From the IMG/VR virus record IMGVR_UViG_3300025065_000185, positions 1-44,670 of that record: a DNA stretch of 44,670 nucleotides, one strand, 5' to 3'. This stretch comes from a virus. Under the pieces are notes generated by a model. It did not search any database, was not told the DNA's origin, and was given only the letters and a program-made list of their open reading frames with translations. Positions 1-7,144 of the stretch are shown here, in pieces (within the stretch, counting starts at the first letter, position 1; each line of letters starts with the position of its first letter). Position numbers and translations under genes: made by a program.

Positions 1-64
1 GGGGTCGAGGTCGGGGTCGTGGTCGGGGTCGAGGTCGGGGTCGTGGTCGGGGTCGTGGTCGAGG
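1..64. repeat. Hexamer array GNGGTC, left edge
   Basis: Ten tandem hexamers of the form G(G/A/T)GGTC fill positions 1-60, followed by a degenerate GAGGTA. Mostly a GGGGTC unit alternates with GAGGTC or GTGGTC, giving a 12-bp superunit. All three plus-strand frames are open through the array; the frame that joins the gene at 78 reads Gly-Arg repeats. The same array in the same orientation forms the right edge, so the two ends are most simply the two halves of one array in a circular or circularly permuted genome. True array length cannot be read here. Confidence 0.9.
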
Positions 65-77
65 TAATTTTTACATT

Positions 78-689
78 ATGGCAACCAATCAGAAATCAAA
101 GGCAGAGCTTCTAGTCCGCTCAGAGCCTACAGTGGTTACTCCACCGGAGAGTGAGGTGGAAGCAATAAGCAGGTTCAGAGAAATGTTGGCAAACTGGGTG
201 CGAAAAGGAATGGATGAGAAAATGGGAGCCAAGGTTTTAAGAGCAATAGATTCAATTGCTCAGAAAGTAATAGTTGCAATTGTAGTGTTGCTAGGAACTG
301 AGGCAGAAGCTCACGATTTGCCAGAGCTAATCCAAGAGGTTGACGTAGATAGAATAGAGATCAATCATGCTTATTCCGTAGAAGGACAACATACTGAAAA
401 AGTATTTGATCAGACGATATTTTGGAACTGGAGGCAGGGAGTAGTAGATGGACAGGAGGGAGAGTTTATTGCTGACAAGTACGTCATGGGAGAGAAAACT
501 CTAACCTTCCGTGCAGGTTATTATCATGTTTTCGCGTTTGATAAAGGACAGATGTATAAAGTTCGATCGCGCTATCTAATAGAAACATGGTCACGCAATG
601 ACTACGGGCACGGTGGCGATCCAGAAAGGATAAATAAAGTAAAGTTTCCTGATGTTAAAAGGAGAGGCATTTTCCCACGTAAGAAATGA
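78..689 (+). CDS. Hypothetical protein, possibly the C-terminal part of a Gly-Arg-repeat protein
   Basis: The first in-frame ATG in the window is at 78, giving 203 aa, but the frame is open upstream to the edge and reads (Gly-Arg)n-Gly-Asn-Phe-Tyr-Ile before that Met. If the edges join, the gene would start at ATG 44573. The folded part has an amphipathic N-terminal stretch, one hydrophobic segment (about residues 62-74), then a soluble region rich in aromatic residues (about 100-170) and a basic C-terminus. No family recognised. A GAGG at 61-64 is about 13 nt from ATG 78, too far for a convincing ribosome site. The stop overlaps the next gene (ATGA). Confidence 0.75.
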   Translation: MATNQKSKAELLVRSEPTVVTPPESEVEAISRFREMLANWVRKGMDEKMGAKVLRAIDSIAQKVIVAIVVLLGTEAEAHDLPELIQEVDVDRIEINHAYSVEGQHTEKVFDQTIFWNWRQGVVDGQEGEFIADKYVMGEKTLTFRAGYYHVFAFDKGQMYKVRSRYLIETWSRNDYGHGGDPERINKVKFPDVKRRGIFPRKK

Positions 690-835
690 GGAGAAAATGT
701 ATCAACTGTAGGCATCGGGACAATAAGGAGTCCAGCAGTGGAGTTCCACCCTCAAGGTGTGAAAAATGTATCCGTGGAATCATGCGTCAGATCAGACAAA
801 TGCGCTTTATGAAACATGTCTCTATGGATAAGTAA
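686..835 (+). CDS. Small CxxC-type zinc-binding protein (49 aa)
   Basis: Starts on an ATGA overlap with the stop of the upstream gene, so it is probably translationally coupled. Two Cys pairs, C-x2-C near residue 5 and C-x2-C near residue 25, suggest a single structural zinc site; the rest is Arg/Lys/Met rich. It is the last gene before a strong terminator hairpin. No family recognised; the zinc site is inferred from the cysteine spacing. Confidence 0.6.
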   Translation: MRRKCINCRHRDNKESSSGVPPSRCEKCIRGIMRQIRQMRFMKHVSMDK

Positions 836-890
836 AAACAGCCCCCCACCCCTTTTGCGTTTAGGAGAAAACTAAATCGGGGGGCTGTTT
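836..890. terminator. Strong hairpin terminator
   Basis: A perfect 12-bp stem (AAACAGCCCCCC with GGGGGGCTGTTT) encloses a roughly 31-nt loop containing a smaller TTTAG/CTAAA stem. The flanking A and T tracts suit a rho-independent terminator in either direction. It begins on the last base after the stop of the 49-aa zinc protein and separates the array-linked genes from the next promoter. Confidence 0.8.
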
Positions 891-951
891 ATGCTCATAA
901 ATAGCCATAGCGTAATCCTATGTATTATGAAGCCTTGTCAAGCTGTTTACT

Positions 952-986
952 TTGACTTACCTTTAGATACTAACTACATTATAACC
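952..986 (+). promoter_or_regulatory. Leaderless sigma70-type promoter
   Basis: TTGACT at 952-957, a 17-nt spacer, TACATT at 975-980, then 6 nt to ATG 987. Transcription would begin at or next to the start codon. This is the clearest complete -35/-10 example of the leaderless pattern found throughout the window. Confidence 0.7.
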
Positions 987-1139
987 ATGCCAACTCAAAA
1001 GAAGCACGTCCGAACTTATATATCTAAAGAACTGTTCGATGAACTAGAAGAGTACAGGTTGTCACTGGATATCAGACCAACCATATCCTCCCTAGTAGAA
1101 CATATAATTGAAAAATTTATCCGTAACCGCTCTAAATAA
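987..1139 (+). CDS. Putative ribbon-helix-helix DNA-binding protein (50 aa)
   Basis: ATG 987 is preferred to the upstream in-frame ATG because an ideal -35/-10 pair ends 6 nt before it. After a basic N-terminus a short beta-like strand (RTYISKELFDEL) leads into two helices, the layout of CopG/Arc-type regulators. It is the first gene after the terminator and may control its own promoter or the operon that follows. Assignment is by fold pattern only. Confidence 0.6.
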   Translation: MPTQKKHVRTYISKELFDELEEYRLSLDIRPTISSLVEHIIEKFIRNRSK

Positions 1140-1158
1140 TGTCCCCCCCTAAATAATC

Positions 1159-1347
1159 ATGGATGCCGAACTACCCAAAATTATCGAAAAGTTCGATAAA
1201 GCACAGGAGAAGTTACGCGATCTATTTCAAGTAATGCTCAAAGGTGAAAAGTACGATGAGCTTGAAGACCTAATAAAAATACAAGGTGATATCTTCTCTG
1301 CCACTTCTGATCTTAGAGGCTATCAGCTTACTCACTTGTGGAAATAA
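1159..1347 (+). CDS. Hypothetical helical protein (62 aa)
   Basis: Entirely helical-looking, acidic/basic, with no cysteines and no membrane segment. It follows the RHH gene by about 20 nt; the gap is a C-run leader (CCCCCCCTAAATAATC) with no purine-rich ribosome site. No family recognised. Confidence 0.65.
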   Translation: MDAELPKIIEKFDKAQEKLRDLFQVMLKGEKYDELEDLIKIQGDIFSATSDLRGYQLTHLWK

Positions 1348-1368
1348 TCTCCTTACCCCCTCTTAAAA

Positions 1369-1845
1369 ATGCCATTCATTAAAAAAGAAGACCTGATAAA
1401 CGGCTCTATCAACTTCAAGTATCACGGGCACATTGGCCCCGAAGAAAAGATATCAAAAGCTGGTAAGCCGTACAGTGTCTACACGTTCGATCTACAAGTT
1501 GGCGATGATAGAAGGCAGTACGATATCTCACAAAAGAGTGCCGAGTTTGGGAAGATAACCCAAGCTAACCGAGGTGACACAGTTCAGGCATATCTAAATG
1601 GAGAATGGGTAAACTGGAAACTTATTCCAGGTGTCTCAGAGCCAGATGGAATGCCACACAATAATGCAAAGGAAATAAAGACGGAGAGGGAATTCGTCAA
1701 TCACGATAAGATGAGAACCCGCTCAATTTTATTCCAAAGTTTCGCTAAAGAATTCATACGCTGCAATCTCTCTGTAGATGATGTAGACAAATTCACAAGA
1801 GAAATGATTGCTAAACATGACCAATATCTTTCTGAACTATTATGA
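1369..1845 (+). CDS. Putative OB-fold/ssDNA-binding-like protein
   Basis: 158 aa. The N-terminal half (residues 15-70) looks beta-rich with Gly/aromatic strands (SVYTFDLQVGD, GDTVQAYLNGEWVNW), as in OB-fold nucleic-acid-binding proteins. A linker and a helical C-terminal third follow. It lacks the acidic tail of classical SSBs. Leader is CTTACCCCCTCTTAAAA before the ATG. SSB-like is an inference from strand pattern; it could be another small beta protein. Confidence 0.55.
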   Translation: MPFIKKEDLINGSINFKYHGHIGPEEKISKAGKPYSVYTFDLQVGDDRRQYDISQKSAEFGKITQANRGDTVQAYLNGEWVNWKLIPGVSEPDGMPHNNAKEIKTEREFVNHDKMRTRSILFQSFAKEFIRCNLSVDDVDKFTREMIAKHDQYLSELL

Positions 1846-2054
1846 CAGACCCCTCCGACATTTTCTTCATTTTCATGGCTTGTCTCTTAGGAATTATGCT
1901 AATTATATTCGCTCCTCGATCTTTATATGTCGATGCAAAATGCAAGGAATTGGGATGGAAAAATTCGAGCATCACATGGAACTTAAAAGCCTATTGCATT
2001 AGAGAAGAAAATGAATATGAAATAACTAAACCCCTTTCCGAGCTTCTAAAGTGA
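1842..2054 (+). CDS. Small membrane protein (70 aa)
   Basis: Starts by ATGA overlap with the previous stop. Residues about 6-28 form one strongly hydrophobic segment with small residues; the remainder is soluble and charged. Probably an inner-membrane protein with a cytoplasmic or periplasmic tail. No family recognised. Confidence 0.6.
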   Translation: MTDPSDIFFIFMACLLGIMLIIFAPRSLYVDAKCKELGWKNSSITWNLKAYCIREENEYEITKPLSELLK

Positions 2055-2314
2055 CCACCATCCAAATGTCACTCACTGGCGATCATAAAGTAGAGCTACA
2101 GCTAACTGATCTACTCAGAGAATACAGAAATGCTTACCCGCATATACATGACTTCTATGAACTGTTAGAGAAAATGATTGCTGGCAAGTTTAAGCTATGG
2201 GGCATGTTAAGTGAGGATGAAAAGCTAAAACTCTCAGCCTTCATAAAAAAGATTCCTGATTTGCAGAGGATAAACAGAGATTTAGAAAGCAAAGCTCGTT
2301 CTGATTCTATTTAA
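2051..2314 (+). CDS. Hypothetical protein (87 aa)
   Basis: Starts with GTG in a GTGA overlap with the previous stop. A short beta-like N-terminus is followed by charged helices; no cysteines or membrane segment. No family recognised. Confidence 0.6.
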   Translation: MTTIQMSLTGDHKVELQLTDLLREYRNAYPHIHDFYELLEKMIAGKFKLWGMLSEDEKLKLSAFIKKIPDLQRINRDLESKARSDSI

Positions 2315-2330
2315 TTTCCCCTTTTTTATT

Positions 2331-2765
2331 ATGGACTGGAAAGATGTCAAATTATCAAACTGGATAAATGCAGGGTTCGTTATTGCGATGATCTGTATAA
2401 CATTTATTATTGTAGAAATAAATAAAAAAGAGGAATGGAGGAAAATTCCTGAGAGAACAAAAATTGGCATGGTTTGTCCTGCGGATGGGGGATATTGCAT
2501 GGATTTGATAGAAGAAATTGAAGACTTGCAAAAAAAGCTGAGAGGTATACCGTCCTCAGACAACCTTAATTGTTTGGCAGAGTTTCGCAGGGCAATCTTT
2601 TTTGAAAAGACATATGGGGAAAATTACTCTTACTCAGATACGTGCATGGATAATCCGTATGCTACACCGTCAATGTCTGGCGGAGTTGTAGGATGGAGGG
2701 TTGACCCGCAAGACTGGGGAAACGGCTCCCCAAAATTCTGCAAGAAGTTACCATGCAAACCGTAA
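2331..2765 (+). CDS. Signal-anchored exported protein (144 aa)
   Basis: One N-terminal transmembrane anchor (about residues 13-31, after a charged start) followed by an outward-facing domain with about eight cysteines, several spaced for disulfides, and a Gly/Trp/Pro-rich C-terminus. Leader is TTTCCCCTTTTTTATT. Probably faces the periplasm or cell surface. Function unknown; superinfection immunity or lysis timing are possible but unproven. Confidence 0.6.
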   Translation: MDWKDVKLSNWINAGFVIAMICITFIIVEINKKEEWRKIPERTKIGMVCPADGGYCMDLIEEIEDLQKKLRGIPSSDNLNCLAEFRRAIFFEKTYGENYSYSDTCMDNPYATPSMSGGVVGWRVDPQDWGNGSPKFCKKLPCKP

Positions 2766-2766
2766 C

Positions 2767-3051
2767 ATGGACATCCAAGCATTCCTCCAGAGATCGGCAG
2801 AGCTTCACGCTGATATAGCTAAGATACTCAGCTACACATCTCCACAGGATATAGAAGAAGAGATACAAGCCAGAGCAGATTTTCGGCAGGACTTGTTAGT
2901 AGTAATCAATAAGTTAAAAGACAAGATCGTAGAACTGGAAACTCTTACCCGTAAGCTAAGACAAGAAAGCTCTCAGCAGCGCGTAGATTCAGAGAAATTA
3001 ACTAATCAGAAGATTTTAATCTATTCCGAAAGGAAGCGCCAGAATTTATAA
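2767..3051 (+). CDS. Coiled-coil protein (94 aa)
   Basis: Start taken at ATG 2767, one base after the previous stop (TAA C ATG). Residues about 35-80 are a heptad-like coiled coil rich in Lys, Glu, Leu and Arg. No family recognised. Its stop overlaps the next start (TAATG). Confidence 0.55.
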   Translation: MDIQAFLQRSAELHADIAKILSYTSPQDIEEEIQARADFRQDLLVVINKLKDKIVELETLTRKLRQESSQQRVDSEKLTNQKILIYSERKRQNL

Positions 3052-3191
3052 TGTATCACTTCTCCCTTTCCCTCCTTATCTCGGCACTTCCAGCTCTACT
3101 GCTTATTTATATAGTCCCTAAATATGATCCCATCACAATCTTCGTAATCACCTTCATTGTTTCTTTTATTTACGTTCGCTTGTTCAAATGA
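3051..3191 (+). CDS. Very small two-span membrane protein (46 aa)
   Basis: Starts on a TAATG overlap and ends on an ATGA overlap with the next gene, so it sits exactly in the coupled chain. Two hydrophobic segments (about 4-22 and 28-42) are separated by a short polar turn (PKYD). Size and topology resemble small holin or anti-holin proteins, but no family can be named. Confidence 0.55.
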   Translation: MYHFSLSLLISALPALLLIYIVPKYDPITIFVITFIVSFIYVRLFK

Positions 3192-3400
3192 CAATTTTCC
3201 TCACCCTCTTAGCGCTCTCTTTCTTCTTCTTTTGTTTCTATCTGTTTGCACATATAATTCCTACTATTCTTTTTGGATTTCGGGTAAAACGATTAAACAT
3301 GCCGATCTATGGATATTTCGATGTAATTAGAGATAGGCTCTGGAAGCCCTGCTTAATTGCTGCGGGGTATTTTCTGATTCTTTCACTTTTGTTCCTCTAG
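3188..3400 (+). CDS. Two-span membrane protein (70 aa)
   Basis: ATGA overlap with the previous small membrane protein. Hydrophobic Phe-rich segment at residues 2-24, a short basic loop (RVKRL), and a second segment at about 52-70. Forms a pair with its neighbour; possibly a membrane complex. Confidence 0.55.
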   Translation: MTIFLTLLALSFFFFCFYLFAHIIPTILFGFRVKRLNMPIYGYFDVIRDRLWKPCLIAAGYFLILSLLFL

Positions 3401-3401
3401 C

Positions 3402-4148
3402 ATGTTAGACAAACCCCCCAAAGGCACTCATCCAGTCTTCTGCTTTATGTGTGGGAAGAAGTATATGGACGTGGAACATCTAGGAGGAGAGAACAAATTA
3501 GAATGGTGTGAGTATTGTTCTAGGATTCCGCATTATTGTTTGGATTGTTTTCGGGAAACCGCTACAGAAGTAAAAATCAAAGAAAACTGTGCAAGGGCAA
3601 GAAATGAGAATTGGAAGCCAAACAAAGAAATGCTAGAGGAGATAGAAAAAAGATATGAAGAGGAGCCACAAGAGGATTCTTTCGAACAGTGCCCCGCAAT
3701 GCCAGAAGGTTATGGTCATACTTTCAAGGAAGGTGATCCAACTGAGACATGCGTAAAATGTTACAAATCATTCGGGAGAAATAATGAGAAAAAACTACTC
3801 CTACTCATCAAAAGAAACTCAGACAATATAGAAAAGCTGGATAGTAGGCAGGAGGATTACTACACAAAGGAGGGGGTTGATAAGAAAATTGAAGAAGAGC
3901 ACGGTGTAATGATTAGGGGGACACTTACGCCATCGGAAATTGAGAATAGGATATTTGCGAGCACAAAAAATGCTGCCATGGAAGCATTTGCGATGCTTGA
4001 GAAAAAATGGTTGCAAGGCAGAGAAGAAGAAAAAGAATGGAGAAAGGCATTGTTGGATTATCTTGCTTTACCGAACATGGGGCATCGCGGAGAACATATA
4101 ACAATAGATAGACTTGCTATGGAGCTAAATGATCTTCGATCTAAATAA
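3402..4148 (+). CDS. Multi-zinc-site hypothetical protein (248 aa)
   Basis: The N-terminal 55 residues contain three Cys pairs (CFMC, CEYC, CLDC), and a fourth pair (CVKC) lies near residue 115, consistent with two zinc ribbons. The C-terminal half is acidic/basic and probably a coiled coil. Start follows the previous TAG by one base. No catalytic motif seen; a nucleic-acid or protein adaptor is an inference. Confidence 0.6.
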   Translation: MLDKPPKGTHPVFCFMCGKKYMDVEHLGGENKLEWCEYCSRIPHYCLDCFRETATEVKIKENCARARNENWKPNKEMLEEIEKRYEEEPQEDSFEQCPAMPEGYGHTFKEGDPTETCVKCYKSFGRNNEKKLLLLIKRNSDNIEKLDSRQEDYYTKEGVDKKIEEEHGVMIRGTLTPSEIENRIFASTKNAAMEAFAMLEKKWLQGREEEKEWRKALLDYLALPNMGHRGEHITIDRLAMELNDLRSK

Positions 4149-4150
4149 AC

Positions 4151-4561
4151 ATGAACGATCCCGCTGCATTCTCAGAGGCAGACTATAGAGCAATTTATGG
4201 AGAGATTGACAAATGCCTTAGGTGTGGGAAGCCAGCTAAAGATGCTCATCATATTCTTAAGCGAGCTGTACCGCGCAGGTTATATGATATAATCTCAACC
4301 AAGAAATTGAGAAAAATAATGTCCAGCACCTACAACTTGATGCCAAGTTGTGATGGGTGCCACAAGAGGGGGGATAAGCACTATGAACCTATAGAAGTTG
4401 GCCTACTACACAAAGCTATGGCAAATGTAGATAAGGCAGTACTAGATGGTCGCTATCGCTTAAAAGAAGAAGATCGTCAGTTCCGTGCAAGGTTCCAAAA
4501 ATTCTACTTGTCTCCATCTCCTTTTGTGTCCTCTTCCCTTTCCAAAGATGTTCAAGAGTAG
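4151..4561 (+). CDS. HNH-type endonuclease-like protein (136 aa)
   Basis: A CxxC pair at about 21-24, then D-A-H-H-I-L and later N-L-M-P-S-C-x2-C-H match the treble-clef HNH layout: first His in AHH, Asn in NLM, last His in CHKR. Such small HNH proteins are common in phages, where they nick DNA or assist packaging. Here it is far from the terminase genes and read on the opposite strand. Starts 2 nt after the preceding stop. Confidence 0.65.
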   Translation: MNDPAAFSEADYRAIYGEIDKCLRCGKPAKDAHHILKRAVPRRLYDIISTKKLRKIMSSTYNLMPSCDGCHKRGDKHYEPIEVGLLHKAMANVDKAVLDGRYRLKEEDRQFRARFQKFYLSPSPFVSSSLSKDVQE

Positions 4562-5372
4562 GAAAATAGGTAGTACGGACATACGCCCTCAATTTCCAGG
4601 CTGGATGTCTATAACCGCAGTAGTGGTACTACTGGGGTGTATGTTTGCGGCAGATGTCTTAGCTGCCCCCTCTCGTTCCCTTATTAGCTTAGAACGAAAA
4701 AGGGATCGTATATTACGTTTAGCAGAAAAGGAGAAAGCTAATTCCGAACAAACCGTTGTACAGTTACAGCAGATCGCTAAGAATATCGAGCAGCGCAGTA
4801 ACGAGTTCCAAGCTACTATCCGTATCTTAATAGAACAAATGGATCAACAGTTGTGTGTTTTAGGGTTGGGTAAATTTTGTGAGGAGGAGAAAGTAGAAAT
4901 CCCCACTGTATCGCAAGGACACACCATGCTCATCAAGATAGGACGTATGGCAGCCTCGATGTACAACAACGAACGCCGTCAAACAGATGATTCCCCTTGC
5001 TTCAGTGGAGGTAGAAATATTTGCGAGGCGTATAAACAGGGCAAAAATCCTATTGCCATATCAAGAGACGTTTTTGGTTATCCCTTTAGGCGCGGAGATC
5101 GTGTGATGCTAGGGTCTCTCAGTAAACAACCTGAGTGTATGGCTTATGATAAAAAGGTAATGACGGTTATGGATACATTAGCTGAATGCCTCGAAAAGCG
5201 CCGTGACCCACGCACTGGGAGGTGTGATCCGAATTATCTGATAAAGAATCAAATTGACATATTTTACCCATGCGAGAAACCAGATGGGGAACCAGATCGC
5301 TGCATACAAGCCAATGCCCACGCCAATGTATTTGGATTTGGCAAGTGTTATTATGATGTTACAAAGCTATGA
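4548..5372 (+). CDS. Exported protein with signal peptide and coiled coil (274 aa)
   Basis: Start taken at ATG 4548, inside the end of the HNH gene, because a C-rich stretch (CTCTTCCCTTTCCAAAG) precedes it; Met at codon 19 is an alternative. A hydrophobic segment (about residues 19-38) ends in an A-A-D-V-L-A-A-P-like cleavage region. A coiled coil (45-100) and a Cys-containing globular domain with possible disulfides follow. Likely periplasmic or cell-surface. Not recognised; spanin-like or exclusion roles are speculative. Confidence 0.6.
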   Translation: MFKSRKIGSTDIRPQFPGWMSITAVVVLLGCMFAADVLAAPSRSLISLERKRDRILRLAEKEKANSEQTVVQLQQIAKNIEQRSNEFQATIRILIEQMDQQLCVLGLGKFCEEEKVEIPTVSQGHTMLIKIGRMAASMYNNERRQTDDSPCFSGGRNICEAYKQGKNPIAISRDVFGYPFRRGDRVMLGSLSKQPECMAYDKKVMTVMDTLAECLEKRRDPRTGRCDPNYLIKNQIDIFYPCEKPDGEPDRCIQANAHANVFGFGKCYYDVTKL

Positions 5373-5977
5373 GTAAAACTTGTTCTATCAAAGGCTGTAA
5401 TTCCACTACGAAGGCAAGGGGATGGTGTGGAATGCATTATTATAGGTGGAAAAGAATGGGCAATCCATTAAGCTTAAAGAAACGGAGTCACAAGACGCCG
5501 TCGCCATGTATCATTGAAAATGATATCGTGTATATCCAACTACCACATGGTAAATTCGCGATTGTAGATATTAAGGATTACGCAAAAATAAAAAATTATA
5601 ATTGGTCTCTGAATCATGGGTATGCAGCGAGAAATGAAGGAGGAAAAACTATTTATTTACATAGATTAATCCTGTCTCCGAAAGAAGGCTATGAAACAGA
5701 CCATATAAATAGAAATAAACTTGACTGTAGATCATCAAATTTAAGGATATGTACAAGCAAGCAAAATCAATTTAACAAATCTGGCAAAAAAGGAATATCA
5801 AAGTATAAAGGAGTGTCATTCTCTGCGGGGATGAAAAAGCCTTGGAAAGCGATGATTTTTTGGTGTGGCAAACAAAAGAATCTGGGCTTTTTTGCCTCTG
5901 AGAGATCGGCTGCAAGTTCCTATAACAAAGCTGCTAAAGAATTATTTGGAGAATTCGCGTATCTTAATCCAGTCTAA
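5369..5977 (+). CDS. HNH homing endonuclease with AP2 domain
   Basis: 202 aa. N-terminal zinc knuckle (C5, C10, C20, H23), a central HNH domain with LHR and E-T-D-H-I-N-R-N-x-L-D-C-R followed by NLR, and a C-terminal AP2-type DNA-binding domain beginning SKYKGVSF and ending near LFGEFAYLN. This order is typical of free-standing phage homing endonucleases that cut a specific site and spread by repair. It overlaps the previous stop (ATGA), an unusually neat integration for a mobile gene. Confidence 0.85.
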   Translation: MSKTCSIKGCNSTTKARGWCGMHYYRWKRMGNPLSLKKRSHKTPSPCIIENDIVYIQLPHGKFAIVDIKDYAKIKNYNWSLNHGYAARNEGGKTIYLHRLILSPKEGYETDHINRNKLDCRSSNLRICTSKQNQFNKSGKKGISKYKGVSFSAGMKKPWKAMIFWCGKQKNLGFFASERSAASSYNKAAKELFGEFAYLNPV

Positions 5978-5991
5978 ATGTATCCATATTT

Positions 5992-6093
5992 ATGGACATT
6001 CTCTCTCTATCATCTACTAACTTCGCTCTCCTGTCAGCAGGAGCAGTAACTGCATCTACTATATTGTTATTAGCTTATTTACGAAAATCCTAA
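5992..6093 (+). CDS. Tiny single-span membrane protein (33 aa)
   Basis: ATG 5992 starts a 33-codon frame: a polar N-terminus, one hydrophobic helix (about 11-30, LLSAGAVTASTILLLAYL) and a basic end (RKS). It fills the gap between the homing endonuclease and the next gene. Coding status rests on this topology and on the otherwise gene-dense operon; an overlapping 23-codon frame at 5979 looks random. Confidence 0.45.
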   Translation: MDILSLSSTNFALLSAGAVTASTILLLAYLRKS

Positions 6094-6111
6094 TCTCTTA
6101 CCCCCTTCACT

Positions 6112-6396
6112 ATGAAACTCTTATGTATCATCATCGGCATCTGCGCTGCTGCTTGGTTAATTCTTAAAATTGTTCCTGAGGCACAGGCAGCACACTGGTA
6201 TAACAAAACTGATAATAGATATTGCACCCGTACCTTAGACGGTTGGACTGTATCTGATAATGCAATCTGGCAAATCAAAAGAGTACATCAGGGCAAGTGG
6301 ATGCGTGATACTACGGCAACCAGATTAATCATAAAGAAGAACATTAAGAATCTCGAAAGGATTTGTTCTTTTGCAAGGAGGTTCCCCAGGCGCTAA
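6112..6396 (+). CDS. Secreted basic protein with signal peptide (94 aa)
   Basis: Leader is CTTACCCCCTTCACT before ATG. Residues 1-26 are a signal peptide with a likely cut after A-Q-A; the mature part is basic, with two Cys that could form a disulfide. Ends on a TAATG overlap with the next gene. Probably periplasmic or surface; function unknown. Confidence 0.6.
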   Translation: MKLLCIIIGICAAAWLILKIVPEAQAAHWYNKTDNRYCTRTLDGWTVSDNAIWQIKRVHQGKWMRDTTATRLIIKKNIKNLERICSFARRFPRR

Positions 6397-6818
6397 TGGG
6401 TTCTTACTTGATCTCGGCTATTGCTTTTACAGTTCTTTCTATTCCCCAGATAGGACTTAGAGAAAGTGTGATGCACTGTTCCTCTGCTATGGAGCCTGCT
6501 GTGGATAGGTGTCTAAAAGATTACACAGTGGTTAAGCAAGGTTCATTTAATATACTTTTGGGGCATTCACACACTAAATTTAATAGGATTAAGAGATTAA
6601 ATGTAGGGGATCGCTTCCGTTACGGAAGAAAAGTCTATAAAATTTATTATAGAAAAGTAGTTTTTCCGTCAGAAATTTGGGTAATGGATAGACCAAAAGA
6701 CGAAATTGCTCTGATGACTTGTGCCTGGGGAACCAGGAGGCGTTTTGTTATACTAGCACGTGATGTCAAATCCTCAAGGCGCATTCAGGGAAAAATCTCA
6801 AAAAAAATGGACAGGTAG
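6396..6818 (+). CDS. Membrane-anchored basic protein (140 aa)
   Basis: Start set at the TAATG overlap (ATG 6396). An N-terminal hydrophobic helix (about 2-18) precedes a beta-rich, strongly basic domain with three Cys (about residues 28, 37, 109). Looks like a partner of the preceding secreted protein. No family recognised. Confidence 0.55.
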   Translation: MGSYLISAIAFTVLSIPQIGLRESVMHCSSAMEPAVDRCLKDYTVVKQGSFNILLGHSHTKFNRIKRLNVGDRFRYGRKVYKIYYRKVVFPSEIWVMDRPKDEIALMTCAWGTRRRFVILARDVKSSRRIQGKISKKMDR

Positions 6819-6927
6819 TGCGGAAATCTACAGGCGCTCTCACATGCCTAAAATACACGTGAATCGGTACTGCACAAAGTGCAAGCAAAGCTACCAGTTG
6901 GAGGAGGGGCATGATTGTCCTATGTAG
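6763..6927 (+). CDS. Small zinc-binding protein (54 aa)
   Basis: A frame overlapping the end of the previous gene by 56 nt. The N-terminus is basic; the C-terminus carries C-x2-C near residue 37 and H-x-C near residue 51, a compact zinc knuckle. A TATACT lies 8 nt before the ATG. It is the last gene of the plus-strand block and its end overlaps that of the holin-like gene on the other strand. Confidence 0.45.
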   Translation: MSNPQGAFREKSQKKWTGSAEIYRRSHMPKIHVNRYCTKCKQSYQLEEGHDCPM

Positions 6928-7135
6928 AGTGCTCGATCTTCCTGCCAATCCCAAGAACAGACAGACCTCCAGTCATAACGAGGAACATTTGAATCACAAG
7001 TTCAAAATCCCCGTCACCTAGAAGAAACTTACCAAGTGCGGTAACAAATCCTCCTACACCGACAAGGAATGCTCCCCAGCCAGCTAGTGCGGTTGTATAG
7101 CCTTTAGGGATAAATGGTACATCACAGAGCTTCAT
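6920..7135 (-). CDS. Putative holin (71 aa, two membrane spans)
   Basis: Two hydrophobic segments (about 13-36 and 45-63) separated by a short acidic turn (GDGDFE), with a basic/polar C-terminus, match class II holins. It lies directly downstream of the amidase in the same direction and ends the late operon, the usual place for lysis genes. Leader is CATTTCCTAAACTTCCATT. Confidence 0.6.
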   Translation of the reverse strand: MKLCDVPFIPKGYTTALAGWGAFLVGVGGFVTALGKFLLGDGDFELVIQMFLVMTGGLSVLGIGRKIEHST

Positions 7136-7144
7136 AATGGAAGT

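Noticed and set aside
5979-6050. A 23-codon plus-strand frame after the homing endonuclease
   Set aside because: It overlaps the better-supported 33-aa membrane frame and has no recognisable features.
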